A stretch of 8,853 bases of DNA, from the NCBI GenBank assembly GCA_943332745.1, contig CALQQQ010000038.1:1-8853 (forward strand), read 5' to 3'. Made by a program: the position numbers and the translations under genes. Below are positions 1 through 6,400 of this stretch, piece by piece (within the stretch, counting starts at the first letter, position 1; every line of letters starts with the position of its first letter). The stretch is from Opitutus sp. GAS368 (GTDB lineage: Bacteria; Verrucomicrobiota; Verrucomicrobiae; Opitutales; UBA953). The notes under the pieces were generated by a model, which saw only the letters and a program-made list of their open reading frames with translations, was not told the origin of the DNA and did not search any database.

Positions 1-243
1 ATGTTCACCGAACTGGTCACGCGACTCAGTCGCGAATACCCGGGCAAGCTCGACACCTTCCGCTATTACCTCGAACGGCACATCGAGGTCGACGGCGGCC
101 ATCATGGCGCCATCTCGCTCCGCATGGTCGAGCTGCTCTGCGGTGACGATGATCGCAAGTGGAGCGAAGCCGCCGAGGCCTCCGTCGCCGCGATCGAATC
201 GCGCATCGCCCTCTGGGATGCGATCTTGGCGGAGTTAGCCTAG
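1..243 (+). CDS. DUF3050 family protein, C-terminal fragment (heme-oxygenase-like fold)
   Basis: This is the last 80 codons of a gene whose start lies upstream of the window. The ATG at base 1 is most likely an internal methionine, because DUF3050 proteins are usually well over 200 residues. The segment with YYLERHIEVDGGHHG followed by a leucine-rich helix and LCGDD matches my memory of the DUF3050 C-terminus. That family belongs to the heme-oxygenase/TenA-like all-helical fold. H27, D31 and H34 of the fragment form an HxxxDxxH pattern, the same spacing as the C-terminal metal-ligand helix of heme-oxygenase-like diiron oxidases such as CADD. The remaining ligands would be in the missing N-terminal part, so metal binding is inference. 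The rest, ending in ALWDAILAELA, is amphipathic helix. No function is established for the family. The stop codon lies 2 bases from the stop of the convergent hydrolase gene. Confidence 0.8.
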   Translation: MFTELVTRLSREYPGKLDTFRYYLERHIEVDGGHHGAISLRMVELLCGDDDRKWSEAAEASVAAIESRIALWDAILAELA

Positions 244-245
244 CT

Positions 246-1526
246 TTACTTCTGCGCGCCCGGCCGATGGCGCTGCACCATGCCGTGGAAGTCGCCGAGA
301 TTGTAAGGGCCGACGAGAGGCTTCGAAAGATCGGCTTCGGAGACGACGATACTGCCGCTTTCCTTCGCCTGGGCGACGACTTTGCCGGCGGGATTGATGA
401 CCGCCGATATCATCCAATCGCTCTTCGGATCGGTAAAGGTGCTGCTGACAACGTAGACGCGGTTCTCGCAGGCGCGGGCGCGGGCGAGCAACGGGTCGCA
501 GCCCCACACCGGCCACGCGATGACTTCGGCACCGTTGGCGGTCAACGCGCGGGCGACTTCGGGATAGAAGCCATCGTAACAGATCATCAGGCCGACCTTG
601 CCGAACTTCGTTTCGAAGACGGGGTAGTCAGCGCCCGGCGCGACGCCTTTCTCGACCTCGCCGTGCGGCAGACAGACCTTGCGGTACTTGCCGAGCAGTT
701 TGCCTTCCGGATTCAGGAGTACGGCAGTGTTATAAACAAGGTGGCCTTCTCGCTCATAGAGACTGACGGCGATGTGGATCCCGTTCAGCTTGGCTTGGCT
801 GCCGAAGTATTCCGTGGTGGGCCCCGGAATCGGCTCAGCACATTCGGCCGGTGATAGTTTCGTGCGCACGTAGGGCACGGTCTCGCCGAGGACGATGAGG
901 TCGGCCTTCTGCTTGGCGGCTTCGGTGATCATCGGGGCGTATTCTTCGCAGTTCTGTCGAGGCGACTTGCCGGTCGGTATATATTGAACGGTCGCAAGGC
1001 GGACCTTGCGGGACGCGGGCGCGGCGGATTTTTCAAACGTGATATTGCTCCATTCAACTCGTCCCTTCGGCGCGTGCTGCAGGTGCAGCTCGATGGTCGC
1101 CTGTGTGGCCTTCGGTGGAACTTGGTAGACGCCAGCGATAAGCGAGATGCCTTGGGCGTCGATTGGCCCGTCGATTGGGTGCTCAGGTTCGGCGGAGGCG
1201 CCGGGTGTGGAAGCGGGCACGCCTTTGCCCTTGGCGTCGGTCCAGACGATGCGCACGAGTCCGCTGTGGCGGGCATTCTCCACGCCGGTTGTCTTGCGCG
1301 TGGCGCTGAACTTCATGAAGTCACCGCCTTTGACGGTGAACGTCTGCTGATACCAGCCGTCGAGTCCTTCCCTCGCGTCGTGCGTGATGACCAGGGTGTC
1401 GCCGTTGCGTGCGAACGCTGGGCTAATCTCATCACGCGGCGCCTTTTCCGTCCACCCCGTCAAATCAGCCGCCTGAGCCACAACCATGCTCAGCAGGATG
1501 ATAGGCAAGTAAAGGGTGGGGTGCAT
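246..1526 (-). CDS. Secreted carbon-nitrogen hydrolase (nitrilase superfamily) with N-terminal beta-rich domain
   Basis: A 426-residue amidase/nitrilase-superfamily enzyme that would hydrolyse a C-N bond of an amide, ureide or nitrile; the substrate cannot be read from the sequence. The start is an ATG followed by a signal peptide (residues 1-20, hydrophobic core YLPIILLSMVV, cleavage near AQA-A), so the enzyme probably acts outside the cytoplasm. Residues about 21-168 are a beta-rich, jelly-roll-like domain without a family I can name. Residues about 174-426 are the CN-hydrolase domain. The catalytic triad is visible: E215 in LGETVPY, K283 in YRKVCLP and the nucleophile C316 in MICYDGFYPE; the accessory glutamate E290 is in LPHGE. 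All active-site residues are present, so it is probably functional. It lies 60 bases downstream of hemW on the same strand and may share its transcript or have its own weak promoter. No Shine-Dalgarno sequence precedes the start. An apolipoprotein N-acyltransferase is unlikely, as no membrane helices are present. Confidence 0.9.
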   Translation of the reverse strand: MHPTLYLPIILLSMVVAQAADLTGWTEKAPRDEISPAFARNGDTLVITHDAREGLDGWYQQTFTVKGGDFMKFSATRKTTGVENARHSGLVRIVWTDAKGKGVPASTPGASAEPEHPIDGPIDAQGISLIAGVYQVPPKATQATIELHLQHAPKGRVEWSNITFEKSAAPASRKVRLATVQYIPTGKSPRQNCEEYAPMITEAAKQKADLIVLGETVPYVRTKLSPAECAEPIPGPTTEYFGSQAKLNGIHIAVSLYEREGHLVYNTAVLLNPEGKLLGKYRKVCLPHGEVEKGVAPGADYPVFETKFGKVGLMICYDGFYPEVARALTANGAEVIAWPVWGCDPLLARARACENRVYVVSSTFTDPKSDWMISAVINPAGKVVAQAKESGSIVVSEADLSKPLVGPYNLGDFHGMVQRHRPGAQK

Positions 1527-1586
1527 CGGGGTTGATACAGATATGAAGCCTGGGCGAGAGACCGCAACCGTCTATGTCCTTTCGTC

Positions 1587-2726
1587 TCAGTCGAACTGTT
1601 CCAGCACCGCTACGCCGACGGCATCGGCGCGCATGCGGCCTTCGCCCGTGAGGCGGAAGTTCGGGCCCGCGAGTTCCATGAGGCCTTCCTCGACGAGGTC
1701 GGCGAACAACTTGCGCACGCCTTGCGGAAGGGGCGCATTGAAACGCTCAGCGAGCGCGAAAGGGTCGACGCCCGCGTTGAGTCGCAGGCCGAAGACGAGC
1801 GCATCGCAGAGTAGGTCCGAGGGGCTGAGGTCTTTGACCTGCTCGAGCACGGGCTGGCTGGCTTCGATGCCCTTGATCCATTGATCGAGATTCGATGGGT
1901 TCGTCCAGCGGCGGGCGCCCCACTGCGACGAAGCGGACGGACCGTAGCCGATCCAGGCACCCATCTCCCAGGTGATCAGGTTATGCCGGCAAGCATGGCC
2001 AGTGCGGGCGAAGTTCGAGGTCTCGTATTGGGCGTAGCCATTGTCCTCGAGCGTCTCCCAGGTGCGACGGTAGAGGTGGGCTTCAAGTTCTCGGTCGATC
2101 TTCACCTTGCCCTGTGAGAGCTTCACGAACATCGCCGTGTCCTCTTCGAAGGTCAGGCAGTAGGTCGAAAGATGGTCAGGCTTGAGCGACATCGCCCGAT
2201 GCAGGTCGTCGGTCCAGCGCTTTTCGTCCTGCCCGGGGATCGCAAAGATCAAATCTAGGTTACGCGAGGCGAAGCCGGCGGCCTCGATGAGTTCCCACGC
2301 CTCCATGATCTGCTTCGGGGAATGGCGGCGGCCGAGCGCATCGAGCGTGGTATCATCGAAACTTTGCACGCCCATCGAGACGCGCGTGACGCCGATCTCC
2401 TTCAGCGCGGCGAGCTTATCGGCGCGCACCGACGAAGGCGCGAGCTCGACGGTCCATTCGCCGGGCCGGCCGGCGGCCTTGGTCATTGCCTTGCCGAGCC
2501 GTAACAGATCTTCCGCTGGAAGGAGTCCGGGCGTGCCGCCTCCCCAGAAGGCGGTTTCGACGCGACCAGGCGGGTGGAGTTCCATCTCCCTTTCGATGGC
2601 GGCGAGGTAGCGGTCGATTTCGCTGCGCTTGGGCTGCTCTTGGTAAAAAGAACAGAAGTCGCAGGACGACGCGCAGAACGGGACGTGCAGATAGAGGGCC
2701 GTCGCGGACTGGACGGGCGCGGGCAT
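1587..2726 (-). CDS. hemW: HemW-like radical SAM heme chaperone
   Basis: A 379-residue protein of the HemN/HemW radical SAM family, full length for HemW (about 370-400). The 4Fe-4S cluster and SAM site is C18-xxx-C22-xx-C25 in the FCASSCDFCSFY segment, followed by GGGTP at 62-66, GVQSFDD near 119-125 and YETSNFAR near 234-241. There is no fourth cysteine after the triad and no long N-terminal extension, which argues for the heme chaperone HemW rather than coproporphyrinogen dehydrogenase HemN, although annotation pipelines often mix them. HemW transfers heme to respiratory enzymes at the membrane. The proposed heme-binding motif HNxxYW reads HNLITW here (residues 248-253), so the tyrosine is replaced by threonine. 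Two starts are possible: ATG at 2726, sharing one base with the sufT stop, or GTG at 2729, overlapping it by four bases. ATG was chosen. Either implies translational coupling to sufT; no clear Shine-Dalgarno sequence is present. Confidence 0.88.
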   Translation of the reverse strand: MPAPVQSATALYLHVPFCASSCDFCSFYQEQPKRSEIDRYLAAIEREMELHPPGRVETAFWGGGTPGLLPAEDLLRLGKAMTKAAGRPGEWTVELAPSSVRADKLAALKEIGVTRVSMGVQSFDDTTLDALGRRHSPKQIMEAWELIEAAGFASRNLDLIFAIPGQDEKRWTDDLHRAMSLKPDHLSTYCLTFEEDTAMFVKLSQGKVKIDRELEAHLYRRTWETLEDNGYAQYETSNFARTGHACRHNLITWEMGAWIGYGPSASSQWGARRWTNPSNLDQWIKGIEASQPVLEQVKDLSPSDLLCDALVFGLRLNAGVDPFALAERFNAPLPQGVRKLFADLVEEGLMELAGPNFRLTGEGRMRADAVGVAVLEQFD

Positions 2727-3271
2727 CACTCGAGGCCGAGCTGTTTGCGGCCGGCTTCCGAGATCATGCGCGGATTCCAGACCGGATCCCAGACGATTTC
2801 GACCTCAGCGGATTCGACGCCCGGGAGGGCTTCCATCTTCGACTTCGCATCGGCCGCGATGACGGGCCCCATACCGCAACCTTGCGCGGTCAGCGTCATC
2901 TTGGCGGCGACCTTCTGTCCGCCACGTTCGCCAGGCGATAGTTCGAGGTGATAGATCAACCCTAGGTCCACGATGTTCACCGGAATCTCCGGATCGAAGC
3001 AGCCCTTAAGTGCCTCCCAGAGTGCCTCCTGATTCACCGGGCCGCTGATGACGGACTCGTCCTTCTTCGCGTACTGGGCGACGGCCTCGGGGCCGAGTGC
3101 CTCGATGTCGGCTGGGGCGATGCGGAACAAGCCCATCGGGGTGCGGACGGTGACCGAGCCGCCGAGGGCCTGGGTGACCGTGACTTCCGTGCCCGCCTCC
3201 AGTACGACGATATCCCCGGCGGGGATCAGGGTCGCGGCGCAGTCGCGGAAGAGATTGTGGGTGGTGGACAT
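2726..3271 (-). CDS. sufT: SufT-like Fe-S cluster assembly protein (MIP18/DUF59 family)
   Basis: A 181-residue protein resembling SufT, an accessory factor in maturation of Fe-S proteins, probably cytoplasmic. The N-terminal part (about 5-60) contains RDCAATLIPAG and TEVTVTQALGGSVTV, both typical of SufT proteins. The MIP18/DUF59 domain follows at about 80-170, with FDPEIPVNIVDLGLIY and the AQGCGMGPVIAAD segment. Conserved cysteines are C11, C91 and C132. The reading frame is open up to an ATG at 3352, but the family N-terminus begins close to RDC, and the 27 extra residues (rich in H, P and C) look unlike it, so the internal ATG at 3271 was chosen. The stop codon overlaps the start of hemW. 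A radical SAM 4Fe-4S protein encoded directly after an Fe-S assembly factor makes functional sense. The upstream bases are pyrimidine-rich without a Shine-Dalgarno sequence. The gene is divergent from the large dehydrogenase gene. Confidence 0.87.
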   Translation of the reverse strand: MSTTHNLFRDCAATLIPAGDIVVLEAGTEVTVTQALGGSVTVRTPMGLFRIAPADIEALGPEAVAQYAKKDESVISGPVNQEALWEALKGCFDPEIPVNIVDLGLIYHLELSPGERGGQKVAAKMTLTAQGCGMGPVIAADAKSKMEALPGVESAEVEIVWDPVWNPRMISEAGRKQLGLE

Positions 3272-3419
3272 GCAGAGAAAACAGGCGGTTAGGCCTTGGG
3301 ACGCAAGCGTGGCGTGCGGCACGATGTGCTTTTGAGGGTGGTCAGGTTGCATGCCGCGATGACGAGCAGGATTGAAGGGTGTCCGCCCTGGGTTAACTTC
3401 GACGCAACCCCCTTCTCCT
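3272..3419. promoter_or_regulatory. Divergent intergenic region with clustered short palindromes
   Basis: This 148-base region separates the starts of sufT (leftward) and the large dehydrogenase gene (rightward), so it should hold both promoters. Three short inverted repeats lie close together: ACGC-AA-GCGT at 3301-3310, CGTGC-G-GCACG at 3313-3323, and GCAC-GAT-GTGC at 3319-3329, overlapping the second. A further AGGG/CCCT pair lies at 3376-3389. A weak rightward promoter candidate is TTGAAG at 3372-3377, a 16-base spacer, then TAACTT at 3394-3399, which matches the consensus at only 4 and 3 of 6 positions. The palindromes could be operator half-sites, but in GC-rich DNA such short repeats also arise by chance. 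The assignment as a promoter region rests on gene orientation rather than on strong boxes. Confidence 0.35.
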
Positions 3420-6400
3420 ATGCGTTACCTCCTGACCCTTTTCCTGGCGCTCTCCGTCCAGGCTGCACCTATCTCGATCTTTGACGGCAAGACCCTGGCT
3501 GGCTGGGAGGGCGATGCCGCCTGGTGGCGCGTTGAGGAGGGTGAGATCCGTGGCGGCTCGGCCACGGTCAAGGTGCCGAAGAATTTCTTCCTCGCGACGG
3601 AGAAGTCTTACCAGAATTTCGATTTGCGACTCAAGCTGCGCCTGACCGGCACGGGCTTCGTCAACAGCGGCGTCCAGATGCGTAGCGTCCGCGTCCCGAA
3701 CAGTTCCGAGATGAGCGGCTATCAGGTGGATTACGGTAAGGGCTGGTATGGTAAGATCTACGACGAGAGCCGCCGCAATAAAGTCATCGCCGAATCGAAA
3801 GACGCCGCCGGCGTGCTCGCCGCCGTGAAGGAAGGCGAGTGGAACGAGTACCGCATCCTCGCCGAAGGCACCCGTATCCGCAGCTGGGTTAACGGCGTGC
3901 CGGCACTCGATTACGTTGAGGCCGAGCCGAACATCGCGGCCGACGGCAAGATCGCCATCCAGATTCATTCCGGTGGCATGGCGGTGATCCAGGCCAAGGA
4001 TATCACGATCGAGGAACTGCCTGCTACCCCTGGTGCGCTCACTTGGGACAAGGTGAAGCCTATGGAAAAGAAGGCCGCGGTCGCTCCGGCGAAGCGCGAC
4101 ACAAGCTATAACAACGTGCAGGGCGTCCGCCGTTCGGCCGAGGAGCAGCAGAAGCTCTTCAAACTCCCCGAGGGCTTCGAGATCGAACTTTTCACTAAGG
4201 AGTCTGCCGACTTCGGTAAGTTCATCATGCTGATCTTCGACCAGCAGGGCAGGGCCTGGTCCAGTACCGCGCTGGAATACCCAGTCGACGCCAATGAGAA
4301 CCCCGCCGCCGCGGAGGCCCTCTATAAGTCCAAGGCCCGTGACAAGGTGGTCATCTTCGACCAACCCTTCGCTTCCGGTCCTCGTCAGCCGCGTACTTTC
4401 GCCGACGGGCTGGCCATTCCCGAAGGCGTCCTGCCTTATAAGGATGGCGCCATCGTGCAGCACGGCCACGAAGTCGTCTTCCTTCGCGACGCCGACGGTG
4501 ACGGCAAAGCCGACAAGCGCGAGGTGCTGCTGTCGGGTTTCGGCGTCCAGGACTCCCACCTCTTTCCGCACCAGTTCACCCGCGCCCCGTGGGGTTGGTT
4601 CTGGCTCGCTCAAGGCGCCTTCAACTCTGGTAAGGTCACCTCGTCCAAGGGTGATGTCACCGATTTCCCGAGCACGCGGATGGCTCGCTTCCGCCCGGAC
4701 GGTAGCTTCTTCGAGCCGACGAGCGTTGGCCCGTGCAATATCTGGGGACTCGTGCTGACCGGCGAAGGCGAAGCGTTCATCCAAGAGGCTAACGACTACG
4801 GCTACCCGGTGATGCCGTTCCATGAGTATGGACTCTATCCCGGTTGTGCCGACCGCTTGGCTAAATCCTATCAGCCTAAGTTCCCTATCCAGGCTCCTGA
4901 CTTCAAGATGGGTGGCACGGGCCTCAGTGGCTTGGCGCTTTCTGACGCTGGCGTCTGGCCGAAGGGTTATGACGGCGTGATGTATGTCGCTAACCCGATC
5001 ACCTCGAAAGTAAACGCCATCCGTCAGCACCGCGATGGTTCGGGCTATCGACTCGAGAAGCTCGACGACTTCGTTACTTGCGACGACCCCTTCTTCCGTC
5101 CGATTGCTATGACGATGGGACCGGATGGCTGTCTCTACGTCATCGACTGGTATAACAAAATCATCAGCCACAACGAAGTCGCCCGTAATCACCCTGATCG
5201 CGACAAGCAGTCTGGCCGTATCTGGCGCATCAAGCCGAAGGGCTTCGTCCCGCAGGCGGTGCCGGATTACACTAAACTCACCTCCGCCGACCTCGTCGCC
5301 CGTCTCGGCTCCAAGGTCGCCGCTGATGCGCATCTGGCATGGCAGACGTTGGGCGACCGTGCGCCTGAGGTCGCCATCACCGGTGCCCTCGCAGCGATTG
5401 TGCGAGATGAGTCCGCCTCCGCCGCTCGCCGCATTCAGGCTCTCTGGGTACTCGGCGAGCAGAAGCAGGAAGTCGCGGGGTTCGTCTCCGGCTTACTTAG
5501 TTCCGCGAATCGCAACGTCCGCCGCGAAGCGGTCAATGCCCTGCGTCATGCCGGCCTCGCCGACCTCGCCGTCTTGACCTCGCTCACCGCTGACGCGGAC
5601 GCGGAAGTCCGTACCGCCGCGATCAAGACTCTTGGCGAAGCTTCAGCCAAGTCGCCCGCCGCCCTCGGCGCGATGATGCGCTTCGTCGGCCCGTCCTTCG
5701 CCGCTCCCGTCGCGGCGGATCGCAGTGGTAAGCCGATCAAGGTCGGTGTCGCCTATGAGCGCGAATTTGAACGTTTCCTAGTGCGCATGTATCTCGAGCG
5801 CCAGCCGGAGGCCGTTGCCGCCTTCCTCGCCTCTAATGAAGCGAAATCGCTACCCGCCGAAGGCCGGATGTTCGCCGCGCTCGCGCTCGACGCCAAGGTC
5901 GGCGCCCCGCTCGTCGCCGAACTCGTCGGGCAGCTCAACCGTGCTCCGGGCCCCGACGAACTGTTCGCCGTCGCCAAGACCCTGGACCAGCCCACCAGCG
6001 TTGCCGTCTTGCGTAAGCTTTTGGCCAACGCCGCCGTCCGCAGTCGGGTCGTGGAGCTCCTGCTTGTCACCCGTACCGAACTCGATCCGGCCAAAGTCGG
6101 CCCTGTCGTCGCTGAGGCCGCTAAGGCCTTGCTCGCCCAAGGTGTCGCCGAACGCGCCCTGGCCGCTCAGCTCATCGGCGGCTTCCAGCTCCTTGCTCTT
6201 GAGGACGATTTACTCGCGTTAGTCGCCCGCGAGGATTCCCGCCGCGATGCGCTGACCGGACTTCAGCAACTGCGCACGACCAAGCCCGAGGCTGTCGCCG
6301 CACTCGTCGGCACGGAGCCGGCAGAGGTCTCGAATCTCGCCCTGCGCGCTTTAGTCGCTTCCCGTTCGCCGCAGGCTTCCGTGCTCGCGATGAAGCTCTA

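Noticed and set aside
159..854. Plus-strand frame of 231 codons overlapping the DUF3050 end and the hydrolase gene
   Set aside because: It overlaps the real DUF3050 frame and is antisense to the intact CN-hydrolase domain; no motif.
1527..1586. Promoter for the hydrolase gene (TTGCGG, 18 bases, TATCTG on the minus strand)
   Set aside because: Both boxes match the consensus poorly, and read-through from hemW explains expression equally well.
3272..3352. N-terminal extension of sufT to the ATG at 3352
   Set aside because: The 27 extra residues do not resemble SufT N-termini, which begin just before the RDC motif; the extension would also consume most of the divergent promoter region.
3372..3419. 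Upstream TTG start for the large dehydrogenase gene
   Set aside because: It would place 16 polar residues before a clear signal peptide; the ATG at 3420 begins the signal peptide directly.
3393..5333. Open frame of 646 codons on the minus strand, opposite the large dehydrogenase gene
   Set aside because: It is antisense to well-recognised DUF1080 and propeller domains, its protein has no recognisable motif and is full of R, D, V and H runs typical of shadow frames in GC-rich DNA.
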